Assembly: GCF_000688375.1 (NCBI RefSeq)
Contig: NZ_JIAF01000004.1
Span: 248,001-312,000, forward strand
DNA: 64,000 nt
Source: Prevotella sp. HUN102
GTDB lineage: Bacteria > Bacteroidota > Bacteroidia > Bacteroidales > Bacteroidaceae
Direction: 5' to 3'
The position numbers were made by a program, and so were the translations under genes. Below the pieces are notes generated by a model that was not told the DNA's origin, searched no databases, and was given only the letters and a program-made list of their open reading frames with translations. Shown piece by piece: positions 1 to 10,410 of this stretch. Position 1 is the first letter of the stretch. Every line of letters starts with the position of its first letter.

Positions 1-237
1 AACGCCTTCTGCCTCACCCTGAAGTTTCATTACCTCCACTTCAGATTTCAAGATAGGCTCATCGCCAACCACCCAGAGCACTTCATCAACAATGCTTGAT
101 GGATTAATATCGGCTTTCTTTGCTGAATCGGCAGCAGCCAATGAAGACGTTCCTGAAATCATACCCATCGGCAAACCGGTCATCGTGATGGCTGTACCGG
201 CAAGCAGAAGAGCAACGCTATATTTCTTTATATTCAT
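1..237 (-). CDS. SurA-like periplasmic peptidylprolyl isomerase, N-terminal part (runs off the window)
   Basis: Only the first 79 codons are present; the gene continues beyond base 1. The N-terminus (MNIKKYSVALLLAGTAITM...) is a signal peptide. It is followed by VDEVLWVVGDEPILKSEV, the typical start of the SurA N-terminal chaperone domain in Bacteroidetes. Proteins of this type escort outer-membrane proteins through the periplasm. It starts 11 bases after the stop of the upstream PpiC-type gene on the same strand, so the two are almost certainly co-transcribed. The family assignment rests on the N-terminal motif alone because any parvulin domain lies outside the window. Confidence 0.8.
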   Translation of the reverse strand, partial: MNIKKYSVALLLAGTAITMTGLPMGMISGTSSLAAADSAKKADINPSSIVDEVLWVVGDEPILKSEVEVMKLQGEAEGV

Positions 238-248
238 AAAATATCGTT

Positions 249-1679
249 TTAGTGTTTGTTTACCGTTGCAAGCACTTCACGGTTCACAACTACATTGTAT
301 TTCTTGCGCAATTCGCCTACCCATTCCTTCTCAAGTGCTTCCTGATAGTCGGATGTAACCAATCCACGCACATCGTCCATTTCCTGCGGGGCCTTTAAAA
401 ACTTACCGAAAACGGCATCGATAGGATAATCCTTCAAAGTTTTCTGCTCAACGTTCTTCTTGAATACTTCCTTGTCTACAAGCGCATTGTCGCCTGCCTT
501 GAAGATGCCTTTCTCAACACGGATTCTGATAATGCTGTCGTTATTGAAAGTCTTGCGCAGCTTATCGCTCCATTCAGCAAACGGAATTCCTTTCACGCAG
601 TCTTTCACAGCCTTTACGTCTGCCTGATCTTTCACGTGATAGGCAATGCCCTTGAAACGAGGTTCAGCCCACGCATACTTCTTCTTGTTCTTCTTGAAAT
701 ATGCCTGAAGACCTGCTTCGTCCTTTGATGCCTTTTCCCAAACTGCACGATTGCTTATCTCAAAGAGCAGCAGTCCGTCGTGGTATTCGCGGACAAGGTT
801 CTTCAAGTCTGGATCCTTTGCTTCCAACTCTGCAAGTTTCTGTTCCAACAACTGCTCCGGTGTCAGTCCACCTTCAGAGGCGGCAGACAGTTCCTGCAAC
901 TTCTGATCGATAATCTGCTCGCGTATGCCGCGCACTTCTATAAACTGATGGATGTCAGCTTTCAGAGAATCGTATGGCTGCAAACTTTCCTTAGCCGTCA
1001 ATTTTATGATATGATAGCCGAAAGGAGAGAGTACGGGACGGCTGATTTCGCCTGCTTTCATTGCAAACAAGGTGTTTTCAAACTCGGGCACCGTCTGTCC
1101 CTTTGAAATCAAAGGCAGTTCGCCGCCATTTTTAGCTGAACCCGGGTCGCCGGAGAACTTTCTTGCAAGTTCAGCAAAGTCTCCACCTTTCTTTATTACA
1201 TTATAAAGCGAATCGGCACGGTTCTTTACAGCTTCCTGTTCTGCCGAACTTGCTTTCTGATTCAGAGCCAACAGAATGTGTGAGCAACGCATCAAACCGC
1301 CACTTCCATCGATACGCTGCTTTGTTTCCTTGTATATTTTCCGTGCCTCAGCCTCAACGTCGCTGTCGTCAATCATTGCCGGACGAATCTGCTGGTCGCG
1401 ATAAGTAAGAAATTCCTGCTTGAAAGATGTCAAGGTGTCAAGCCTTGCATCCATTGCAGCCTGAACTTTCAACTTATAGTTCACGAATAAATCAACATAC
1501 TCATCAACGCTTTTCTTGTCGATTACTCCCTCTGCATTATTCTTGTTGTAAGAATATTCAAATTCAGAACGGGTAACAGGTTTCCCATTGATGGTCATAA
1601 CCGTAGGGTCGTTTTGCGCAAAGGCCATAGTGCTGCTTAGCAAGATAGCTGTAAATATAGCTTTAGCTCTCATATTCAA
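249..1679 (-). CDS. PpiC-type (parvulin) peptidylprolyl isomerase, periplasmic
   Basis: A 476-residue protein with a signal peptide ending near AFAQ (residue about 22). A SurA-N-like segment follows (TVMTINGKPVTRSEFEYSYN). A parvulin domain lies at about residues 128-230, visible in MRCSHILLAL, FAELARKFSGDPGSAKNGGE and SPFGYHIIKL. The rest is a helical and parvulin-like C-terminal region. It probably assists folding of outer-membrane and secreted proteins in the periplasm. It lies between guaB (118 bases upstream) and a second SurA-like gene (11 bases downstream), giving a tandem pair of periplasmic isomerases. The methionine at residue 3 is an alternative start. Confidence 0.9.
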   Translation of the reverse strand: MNMRAKAIFTAILLSSTMAFAQNDPTVMTINGKPVTRSEFEYSYNKNNAEGVIDKKSVDEYVDLFVNYKLKVQAAMDARLDTLTSFKQEFLTYRDQQIRPAMIDDSDVEAEARKIYKETKQRIDGSGGLMRCSHILLALNQKASSAEQEAVKNRADSLYNVIKKGGDFAELARKFSGDPGSAKNGGELPLISKGQTVPEFENTLFAMKAGEISRPVLSPFGYHIIKLTAKESLQPYDSLKADIHQFIEVRGIREQIIDQKLQELSAASEGGLTPEQLLEQKLAELEAKDPDLKNLVREYHDGLLLFEISNRAVWEKASKDEAGLQAYFKKNKKKYAWAEPRFKGIAYHVKDQADVKAVKDCVKGIPFAEWSDKLRKTFNNDSIIRIRVEKGIFKAGDNALVDKEVFKKNVEQKTLKDYPIDAVFGKFLKAPQEMDDVRGLVTSDYQEALEKEWVGELRKKYNVVVNREVLATVNKH

Positions 1680-1797
1680 GTTTCTTCTTTGGTCTGCTTT
1701 CGTTTCAAAAACAGGCTTTTTGTATTTCTTTATTAATAGATAACCCCCAACTCTCCCCTGTATAGCGGGCAGAGCCGGAGACCTTTTGACTTATTTC

Positions 1798-3288
<1,491 letters not shown>

Positions 3289-3307
3289 TTAAGAAATTTA
3301 TTGCGTG

Positions 3308-3315
3308 CAAATTTA
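3308..3315 (-). promoter_or_regulatory. Putative -7 box (TAAATTTG) of guaB
   Basis: The minus strand reads TAAATTTG, matching the Bacteroidetes sigma-ABfr consensus TAnnTTTG, 26 bases before the guaB start. No clear TTTG -33 element stands at the expected distance. Confidence 0.5.
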
Positions 3316-3820
3316 GTAATAATAAATCACATACAGATTGATTTTCAAGAAATTCTATTGCGATATTAAAAGTATTTAACGGCAATGCTCTTTTTCCTTA
3401 CAATTCTCAACGGAAAATCTTCGATACATTATTATGCCTAATCCGGGAATATATGTCTGATTAAGTCTACAACCAAGAGTTTAGATTATTTGCGAAATCA
3501 GCTAAATCTGCGTGAGTCTCATTCTTCCGCAAATTCCACAAATTGTATGAATTTAGTTTCGGCATTCCATTGCAAGAGGGTTTGACTGTTTCCGACTGTG
3601 AATTTTCTTTACAAAACGGCTTTCATAATGCGCTTATTTTGAAGAAAATATTTTTCATTTTCAAATATGCGAGTTATGAGCGTGCAGCTACAACATCATA
3701 TATATCAGAAACTTATCCCTACGCAACAGATTTCTGTGCAATAAACCACCTCCAAAAAGTTCACATTCGGAACAATAAAACAGAATAAAAGACTATGTTT
3801 TTGCATTGATTCATCGCATA

Positions 3821-3910
3821 TCTGCCTGTCATTCTTGCGACAATCGGCTGACGTTCTTCGCAAGAACGGCAGACAATCATCGTATGTTTGGATGCCAACT
3901 CTCGCAAAAA
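3821..3910. repeat. GCGAAG-type intergenic hairpin element, copy 1 (degenerate)
   Basis: The arms TCTGCC...CATTCTTGCGA and TTCGCAAGAACGGCAGA face each other over about 50 bases. A further CTCGCAAAAATCG remnant follows. This is the most diverged copy of the family and shares its outer flank with copy 3. Confidence 0.6.
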
Positions 3911-4024
3911 TCGTTTTCAAGCGTCTGAATATGCTTCGGAAATCTCCAGATTGAAGAAACCAAAACAGGCTTTTTCGGGTAATAATCTCTTACATATCTT
4001 AACTCGAGTATTACCTATATGAAT

Positions 4025-4090
4025 AAAAAAACTGCGTTGTCTGCGAAATCCGTGAGCTTGCTTTCTCACGGATATTCGCAGACAACGCAG
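4025..4090 (-). terminator. Strong intrinsic terminator of recQ (clp operon)
   Basis: A long stem pairs CTGCGTTGTCTGCGA and CCGTGAG arms around a short loop. On the minus strand it is followed by a run of seven T. It sits 35 bases after the recQ stop codon. Confidence 0.85.
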
Positions 4091-4124
4091 GATATATCTT
4101 GCATTGCTGACAAGATGTCTTGCC

Positions 4125-6311
4125 TTAATTCGCCATTTCCGACAGGAATTTCACACGCACCAGTCGGATGTCTTCTTCGGAATAATCGCCGTCGAAGAAG
4201 TCTACTGCCGTATCAAGGTCGTCGGTTTCGCTGTCCATAAAGTAATCGTAGATTTCGTTTATCTTGTCTTCATCGTAGATGTCTTCGAGGAAGTAGTCGA
4301 TATTGAGCTTCGTTCCGCTGTTCACGATTTCCTCAATCTTTGAAAGCAGATCGTCAAATTCGAGTCCCTCTGCGATTGCCAAATCGTCCAGTGGCAATTT
4401 GCGGTCGATTCCCTGAATGATTTTTACTTTCTGCATAGACTTCTTGGCAACGGTGCGCACACGGAGTTCTTCGGGACGTTCAATTCCCTTTTCCTCACAA
4501 TACTGCTTTATCAGCTTGCAAAATTCAGCACCGTAGCGTTTTGCCTTGCCGGCACCCACGCCCTGAATGTTCTGCAATTCCTGTTCGTTGATGGGATACA
4601 TCACTGCCATCTGCTCCAGAGAGGGGTCTTGAAAGATTACATAAGGAGGGATTTCCTGCTTGTGAGCCATCTTCTTGCGCAAATCCTTCAACATAGCAAA
4701 GAGTTCCGGATCGAGTACGGACGTGCCGCCAGACATTTCCTCCTCTTCCTCATCGGCCTTGAAGTCGGTATCCATCACTATCATAAACGACGACGGATTC
4801 TTGATGAACCGTTTTCCGGCAGCCGTCAATTTAATCAGTCCGTAGTTCTCTACATCTTTCTTCAGCAGTCCCTCGAGCAGGGCCTGACGGATAACGGGAT
4901 TCCAAATCTTCGGATTCTCGTCTTCGCCCAAGCCAAATTCCTCCAGCAGGTCGTGCTTGTGGTCCTTAATGTCGTCGGTGCCCCGGCCTTTGATGAAGTT
5001 CACAACATACTCCTGACGGAAGTTTTCCTTCAGTGCCTTTACTGCCTTCAGCACGATAAGCAAGGCCTGTTCGCCTTCAATTTTCGTTTTCGGGTGCAGA
5101 CAGTTATCGCACATTTCGCAATTACACTTCTGATATTCCTCGCCGAAATAGTGCAGCAGCAGCTTACGGCGACAGACAGACGATTCGGCATAAGCCTCCG
5201 TTTCCTGCAGAAGCTGACGGCCGATGTCCTGTTCCGCCACCGGTTTGCCCTCCATAAACTTCTCCAGTTTCTTGAGGTCGTTGCGGGAATAGAACACGAT
5301 GCAGACACCTTCTTCGCCGTCTCTTCCTGCGCGTCCGGTTTCCTGATAGTAACCTTCGAGGCTCTTCGGTATGTCGTAGTGGATTACGAATCGCACATCG
5401 GGCTTGTCGATACCCATTCCGAAGGCGATGGTAGCCACAATCACGTCGATTTCTTCCATCAGGAAGTCGTCCTGTGTCTTTGAGCGTGTCTCCGAATCAA
5501 GCCCTGCGTGGTAAGGTGAGGCCTTTATATCATTCGCCATCAAAACAGCGGCAAGTTCTTCAACCTTCTTTCTTGACAGACAATAGATAATGCCGCTCTT
5601 GCCCGCATTCTGCTTGATGAATTTGATAATCTGCCTGTTGGTGTCGTCTTCGCTTTTCTTCGGGCGCACCTCGTAATAGAGGTTGGGGCGGTTGAATGAG
5701 CTTTTGAACTCGCTGCAACCATCTATTCCGAGGCTTTTCACAATATCCGTGCGCACCTTATCGGTGGCAGTTGCCGTCAAGGCAATAATCGGTGCCTTGC
5801 CAATCTGCTCGATAGCCTGACGCATCTTTCGGTATTCAGGACGGAAATCGTGCCCCCATTCCGAAATGCAATGGGCTTCGTCGATGGCGTAGAAACTGAT
5901 GTTTACCGACTGGAAAAACTCTATGCTCTCTTCCTTGTTCAACGACTCGGGTGCTACATACAGCAATTTGGTCTTGCCGGAAAGAATGTCTTTCTTGGTT
6001 TGGTCAATCTCCGACTTCTTCAGCGTAGAGTTAAGGTAATGCGCCACTCCGTCATCTTCGCTCATTCCGTTGATGACATCCACCTGATTCTTCATCAGTG
6101 CAATCAATGGCGACACCACAATGGCCGTTCCCTCCATCAGCAGCGAAGGGAGCTGATAGCAAAGGCTCTTGCCACCACCCGTAGGCATCAGCACAAATGC
6201 GTCGTTGCCTTCCAGCAAGTTCCGGATAATAGCTTCCTGTGCGCCCTTGAATTTGTCAAAGCCGAAATAGTGTTTTAGTTTTTCTGTAAGATTAACCTGC
6301 GTCATTGTCAA
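4125..6311 (-). CDS. recQ: ATP-dependent DNA helicase RecQ
   Basis: A 728-residue superfamily 2 helicase that unwinds DNA 3'-to-5' in recombination and fork repair. Walker A (MPTGGGKSLCYQLP) lies near residue 45, the DEAH box (YAIDEAHCISEWGHDFRPEY) near 140, and helicase motif VI (YYQETGRAGRDG) near 325. The zinc-binding cysteines of the RQC domain (CRRKLLLHYF...CNCEMCDNC) follow. An HRDC domain (IQGVGAGKAKRYG) and an extra acidic C-terminal segment complete it. It starts 96 bases after clpX, and a strong terminator follows it, so it probably closes the clp operon. MTMTQ offers two close start codons. Confidence 0.96.
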   Translation of the reverse strand: MTMTQVNLTEKLKHYFGFDKFKGAQEAIIRNLLEGNDAFVLMPTGGGKSLCYQLPSLLMEGTAIVVSPLIALMKNQVDVINGMSEDDGVAHYLNSTLKKSEIDQTKKDILSGKTKLLYVAPESLNKEESIEFFQSVNISFYAIDEAHCISEWGHDFRPEYRKMRQAIEQIGKAPIIALTATATDKVRTDIVKSLGIDGCSEFKSSFNRPNLYYEVRPKKSEDDTNRQIIKFIKQNAGKSGIIYCLSRKKVEELAAVLMANDIKASPYHAGLDSETRSKTQDDFLMEEIDVIVATIAFGMGIDKPDVRFVIHYDIPKSLEGYYQETGRAGRDGEEGVCIVFYSRNDLKKLEKFMEGKPVAEQDIGRQLLQETEAYAESSVCRRKLLLHYFGEEYQKCNCEMCDNCLHPKTKIEGEQALLIVLKAVKALKENFRQEYVVNFIKGRGTDDIKDHKHDLLEEFGLGEDENPKIWNPVIRQALLEGLLKKDVENYGLIKLTAAGKRFIKNPSSFMIVMDTDFKADEEEEEMSGGTSVLDPELFAMLKDLRKKMAHKQEIPPYVIFQDPSLEQMAVMYPINEQELQNIQGVGAGKAKRYGAEFCKLIKQYCEEKGIERPEELRVRTVAKKSMQKVKIIQGIDRKLPLDDLAIAEGLEFDDLLSKIEEIVNSGTKLNIDYFLEDIYDEDKINEIYDYFMDSETDDLDTAVDFFDGDYSEEDIRLVRVKFLSEMAN

Positions 6312-6358
6312 TAGCTTAGCGTATTCTTTTCATTTTATGGTATTGTCAGGATAGGACG

Positions 6359-6400
6359 GAGCATCTGCGAATCAGTATTCGCTGCCCTGCAAATGCTCCG
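6359..6400. other. Inverted repeat between clpX and recQ
   Basis: GGAGCATCTGC and GCAAATGCTCC pair across about 20 bases, with a smaller inner arm pair. There is no T-run on either strand, so it looks more like an mRNA processing or attenuation structure than a terminator. Confidence 0.45.
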
Positions 6401-6407
6401 ATATGCC

Positions 6408-7640
6408 TTAACCCTGCTCCAGTTGCTGGAGATGGGCTTTGTCGAGTTGCTGACGAGCATAGTCGGCAGTAACTTCAAAGTTCTTCACACTGCGTGATGG
6501 AATCTCAAACATTGTGTCCATCATCACGGCTTCCACGATTGATCGAAGCCCACGGGCACCCAGTTTATACTCCACTCCTTTATCAACGATATAGTCCAAT
6601 GCCTCTTCGGTAAATGTCAGTGCAATGCCGTCCATATCGAAGAGCTTCACATACTGCTTGATGATAGAGTTCTTCGGCTCTACCAATATCCTGCGCAATG
6701 CGTCGCGGTCCAACGGATTCAGATAAGTGAGCACCGGCAGACGACCTATGATTTCGGGAATGAGGCCGAAAGACTTCAGGTCTTGAGGGAGCACATACTT
6801 CATCAGATCCTTTTTGTCGATTTTCGCTACATTCTGAACGGAGTTGTATCCCACCACGTGTGTGTTCAACCGTTGCGCTATCTTGCGCTCGATACCGTCG
6901 AAAGCTCCACCACAGATAAAGAGGATGTTCTTTGTATCTAGGTGGATATAATCCTGATCGGGATGCTTGCGCCCACCTTTTGGCGGTACGTTTACCATCG
7001 TTCCTTCGAGCAATTTCAACAACCCCTGCTGAACGCCCTCGCCACTCACGTCTCGCGTGATGCTCGGATTGTCGCTCTTGCGTGCAATCTTGTCGATTTC
7101 GTCGATGAAAACAATGCCACGCTCGGCAGCGGCAACGTCGTATTCAGCCACTTGCAGCAAGCGGGAGAGAATGCTTTCCACGTCTTCGCCCACATAGCCG
7201 GCTTCGGTAAACACCGTTGCATCCACGATGGTAAACGGAACGTTGAGGAGTTTGGCAATGGTACGCGCCAAAAGCGTCTTACCGGTACCGGTAGAGCCCA
7301 CCATTATGATGTTGCTCTTTTCTATTTCCACGCCGTCATCAGTGGTTTCCTGCTGCAAACGCTTGTAGTGGTTGTACACCGACACGGAGAGATAGCGTTT
7401 TGCTTCGTCCTGTCCGATGATATATTGGTCGAGATATTCCTTGATTTCCTTTGGTTTCGGCACTTTCTTCATATCGAAATCGGCCGTCTCGCTCTTGGTA
7501 CTCTCGAGCACGCCCGATTCCATTACGATATTGTAGGCCTGCTTTGAGCATTCCTCGCAGATATACCCATTAAGACCTGTTATCAGGAGCTTTACGTCCT
7601 TTTCGCTTCTACCACAAAAACTGCATTTATTTTGGGGCAT
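6408..7640 (-). CDS. clpX: ATP-dependent Clp protease ATP-binding subunit ClpX
   Basis: A 410-residue AAA+ unfoldase that feeds substrates to ClpP. The N-terminal C4 zinc finger ([10 protein letters not shown]...CEECS) recruits adaptors and substrates. Walker A is GSTGTGKT, the pore loop GYVGEDVES, Walker [12 protein letters not shown], and the sensor 2 region [10 protein letters not shown]. Length and motif order are typical. It begins three bases after the clpP stop, an arrangement expected for tight co-expression. The trigger factor gene further upstream completes the conserved tig-clpP-clpX-recQ order of Bacteroidetes. Confidence 0.97.
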   Translation of the reverse strand: MPQNKCSFCGRSEKDVKLLITGLNGYICEECSKQAYNIVMESGVLESTKSETADFDMKKVPKPKEIKEYLDQYIIGQDEAKRYLSVSVYNHYKRLQQETTDDGVEIEKSNIIMVGSTGTGKTLLARTIAKLLNVPFTIVDATVFTEAGYVGEDVESILSRLLQVAEYDVAAAERGIVFIDEIDKIARKSDNPSITRDVSGEGVQQGLLKLLEGTMVNVPPKGGRKHPDQDYIHLDTKNILFICGGAFDGIERKIAQRLNTHVVGYNSVQNVAKIDKKDLMKYVLPQDLKSFGLIPEIIGRLPVLTYLNPLDRDALRRILVEPKNSIIKQYVKLFDMDGIALTFTEEALDYIVDKGVEYKLGARGLRSIVEAVMMDTMFEIPSRSVKNFEVTADYARQQLDKAHLQQLEQG

Positions 7641-7643
7641 TCC

Positions 7644-8309
7644 TTACTTCTTTTTTGAATATACGTTGTCTATCATACCGTACTCCTTCGCCTCATCGGC
7701 AGTCATCCAGTAGTTACGGTCGCTGTCGTTCCACACCTTCTCGTAGCTTTGATGAGAGTGTTCGCTGATGATGGTGTAAAGTTCTTTCTTGAATTTCTGA
7801 ATTTCCTTTGCTTCAATCTCGATATCGGAAGCCTGACCCTGAACGCCACCGAGTGGCTGATGAATCATCACACGGCTGTGCTTCAATGCCGAACGCTTGC
7901 CTTCCGCACCGGCAACGAGCAGCACCGCACCCATCGAAGCTGCCATACCCGTACAGATAGTAGCAACGTCGGAAGATATAAACTGCATTGTATCATAGAT
8001 TCCGAGGCCTGCCGTCACGCTGCCACCGGGAGAATTGATGTAGATTGATATGTCCTTGCCCGGATCAACGGAGTCCAGATAGAGCAACTGTGCCTGAAGG
8101 GTGTTCGCCGTGTAATCATCAATCTGTGTGCCGAGAAAGATGATACGGTCCATCATCAGGCGCGAGAAAACGTCCATCTGAGTTACGTTTAGCTGGCGTT
8201 CTTCCAAAATGTATGGGTTCAGATATTGATTCTGTGCGCTCACAATGTCGTCGAGCACCATTCCGTTAATACCCAAATGCTTGGTAGCATATTTTCTAAA
8301 ATCGTTCAT
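7644..8309 (-). CDS. clpP: ATP-dependent Clp protease proteolytic subunit ClpP
   Basis: A 221-residue serine protease that forms the tetradecameric chamber of ClpXP. The nucleophile Ser125 lies in GMAASMGAVL, His150 in RVMIHQPLGG, and the acidic member of the triad in the SDRNYWMTADEAKEYGMID segment. An N-terminal extension of about 25 residues is usual in this phylum. A promoter of the Bacteroidetes type (GTTG-N21-TATCTTTG) lies about 120 bases upstream. clpP-clpX can therefore be transcribed separately from tig. Confidence 0.97.
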   Translation of the reverse strand: MNDFRKYATKHLGINGMVLDDIVSAQNQYLNPYILEERQLNVTQMDVFSRLMMDRIIFLGTQIDDYTANTLQAQLLYLDSVDPGKDISIYINSPGGSVTAGLGIYDTMQFISSDVATICTGMAASMGAVLLVAGAEGKRSALKHSRVMIHQPLGGVQGQASDIEIEAKEIQKFKKELYTIISEHSHQSYEKVWNDSDRNYWMTADEAKEYGMIDNVYSKKK

Positions 8310-8427
8310 TTATTTTCCTTTCTTATATAATTGATTAGACAAACAAGAGGCTTTTACCCCTTATATAATTTGCCTTTAATACAAAGATTATGCCATTAGA
8401 GACTATTATCCAAAGTATATGATAACA

Positions 8428-8460
8428 CAAAGATACTCAAAAAAACAGTAATCTTCCAAC
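8428..8460 (-). promoter_or_regulatory. Bacteroidetes-type promoter of clpPX
   Basis: On the minus strand a GTTG -33 element (8457-8460) is followed after 21 bases by TATCTTTG (8428-8435). The transcript would have a leader of about 110 bases before clpP. Confidence 0.6.
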
Positions 8461-8686
8461 AATTAAGCAACTTTTTTTGCAAAACTTTACGATACGGATG
8501 AGTGTTCGGGTGGCAAATGCAGAACATTAATACAAAAGAAGAATGTCAAAACCATCTGGGATTCATCTTATATCATACGCCATAAGCATTATACTATTAA
8601 GGTACAGGCATTGCTTTATCCTGACACACACGCTGCAAGACAAACCGAAAGAGCCTTAACACGCCAAGCCGTGAAGATACTGTAAC

Positions 8687-8723
8687 GAAAAAGCGACAAA
8701 GAAGTTGCCTTCCTTGCCGCTTT
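8687..8723 (-). terminator. Intrinsic terminator of tig
   Basis: On the minus strand AAAGCGGCAA pairs with TTTGTCGCTTT, followed by TTTTTCG. It lies about 30 bases after the trigger factor stop, which separates tig from clpPX transcription. Confidence 0.75.
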
Positions 8724-8751
8724 CCTTATATCATTTCTTAACCTGCGAATA

Positions 8752-10119
8752 TTACTCGCCGCTCAAGAGCTTGTTAAATTCGTCGATTGTAACAGTCTTG
8801 TTGTTCAACTTAACGATGCCCTTCAACGCAGCAGAGAGCTTGCGGTCGAGCGCAGCCTCAACGAATGAGTCGATATTCTCGCGCTTCTTGAGGATTTCCT
8901 CCGCATAGTTGTTCAGGTATTCATCGGGAACATTGTTCATACCGTACTGAGCAAACTGTGCACGAGCCATCAGGATTGCGCTCTCGCGAACGTCTGCATC
9001 CTCAACCTTGATGCCGTTAGCCACTGCCAACTGCTCCTTGATGAGGTGCCAAGTGAGTTCCTTAACGCTCTGCTCATAGTTCTTGTCTACAAATTCCTGC
9101 CCCTTATCCTGATTGTTAGCCAGCATAATGCGCTTCAGGATAGCGTCTGGGAACTGGAGTTCGCCCACCTTTTTCTCAGCGTAAGCACGAACATCCTGAA
9201 TGAATTTATAGTTGGAATCGCCCTCAAGCTGACCCTTCAGACCCTCTGCAATAGTATCACGGAACTGCTTTTCGTCCTTGATGTCTGCTTCGGCACCATA
9301 GATGCTGTCCCAAAGTTCCTTGTTGTTGTCTGCGTTTACGAAACGAGAGATTTCTGTAATCTGATAAGAGAAATCGCCTTCGTGCTGAGCCACTTCCTCG
9401 CGCTTGATTTTCAGCAATGAAGAAACCTCTGCATCGTTTTCAGGATATGCCTTGCGAGGATTGAATGTGATGATGTCGCCGAGCTTAGCACCGTCGAACA
9501 GCTTCTTCTGGTCTTCCACCTTGATGTACTGTGGCATCAAGACTGCTGCCTCTACCGTAATGCCACCTTCAAGTGTATTGCCGTTTGCATCGAGTTCACG
9601 GAGGTCTCCCTTGAGCATATCGCGCTTTTCAGGATCAAACTCTTCAGCCTTGTCGTAGTGTCCTGCACGGCTGGCGAACATATCCACCTGCTGATCGATG
9701 AGCTTATCATCAACTGCGATTTCATAATAGTCAATCTTGTCCTTATTGGTCAATTCAATCTTGAACTCCGGAGCAACGGCAATGTCGAACTTGAACACGT
9801 AAGGAGCAGGCTTTTCCAAATCAACAGCTTCCTGTGATTCGCTGCCCATTGGCTGACCCAGCATCTGAATCTTGTTGTCAGCAATATATTTCTGGAGATT
9901 CTCGCCCAAAATCTTATTGATAGCATCCATCTTTACCTGTGGACCTACCTGACGCTTGATCATACCCATTGGCACCTGACCTGGACGGAAGCCGGGAATG
10001 TTAGCACGCTTACGATAGTCCTTGAGAGCCTTCTCAACCTCTTCCTTAAAATCAGCTTCTTCTACCGTGATGGTCATAAGACCGTTGATTTTGTCGGGAT
10101 TTTCAAATGAAATGTTCAT
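8752..10119 (-). CDS. tig: Trigger factor, ribosome-associated chaperone
   Basis: A 455-residue protein that binds the ribosome exit tunnel and shields nascent chains. The N-terminal ribosome-binding domain is clear, with FRPGQVPMGMIKRQVG in the expected position near residue 43. The central PPIase-like domain is degenerate, as usual in Bacteroidetes, and the C-terminal part is helical. It has its own TACCTTTG promoter box about 90 bases upstream and its own terminator. The position before clpPX is the conserved order and fits a proteostasis role. Confidence 0.94.
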   Translation of the reverse strand: MNISFENPDKINGLMTITVEEADFKEEVEKALKDYRKRANIPGFRPGQVPMGMIKRQVGPQVKMDAINKILGENLQKYIADNKIQMLGQPMGSESQEAVDLEKPAPYVFKFDIAVAPEFKIELTNKDKIDYYEIAVDDKLIDQQVDMFASRAGHYDKAEEFDPEKRDMLKGDLRELDANGNTLEGGITVEAAVLMPQYIKVEDQKKLFDGAKLGDIITFNPRKAYPENDAEVSSLLKIKREEVAQHEGDFSYQITEISRFVNADNNKELWDSIYGAEADIKDEKQFRDTIAEGLKGQLEGDSNYKFIQDVRAYAEKKVGELQFPDAILKRIMLANNQDKGQEFVDKNYEQSVKELTWHLIKEQLAVANGIKVEDADVRESAILMARAQFAQYGMNNVPDEYLNNYAEEILKKRENIDSFVEAALDRKLSAALKGIVKLNNKTVTIDEFNKLLSGE

Positions 10120-10206
10120 CTTTATTTATTATATTGTTTATTGTTATTTATCAAAAAGTACGAGCGTTTTCGCTATAAATCGTATGTATATAGCGACTTC
10201 GAGGCG

Positions 10207-10214
10207 CAAAGGTA
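10207..10214 (-). promoter_or_regulatory. Putative -7 box (TACCTTTG) of tig
   Basis: The minus strand reads TACCTTTG, matching TAnnTTTG, about 88 bases before the tig start. The -33 region is weak. Confidence 0.5.
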
Positions 10215-10352
10215 CTCAAAATTCTGCATAACTGCATAATATATAAGGAGAAAAAAAATATTTTTAAGAATTATAGCAACCGAAAAACGGGTTTCTCCAA
10301 ATGCAGCAGCAGTATTTGCCCGTTTTCTGTTCGTCTCGGTTATCTCAACCAC

Positions 10353-10386
10353 AAAAACCCCAACAAGCATTCTGCTCATTGGGGTT
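10353..10386 (-). terminator. Intrinsic terminator of fhs
   Basis: AACCCCAA and TTGGGGTT form an 8-bp stem around a 15-base loop. On the minus strand TTTTTG follows. It lies 25 bases after the fhs stop. Confidence 0.85.
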
Positions 10387-10410
10387 CGATTACTTTTTAT
10401 ATCTAAAACA

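Larger units (their letters stand above)
8310..8751. other. Intergenic region between tig and clpP
   Basis: About 440 AT-rich bases. It contains the clpPX promoter at one end and the tig terminator at the other. No gene, RNA or repeat was recognised in the stretch between them (about 8470-8680). Confidence 0.5.
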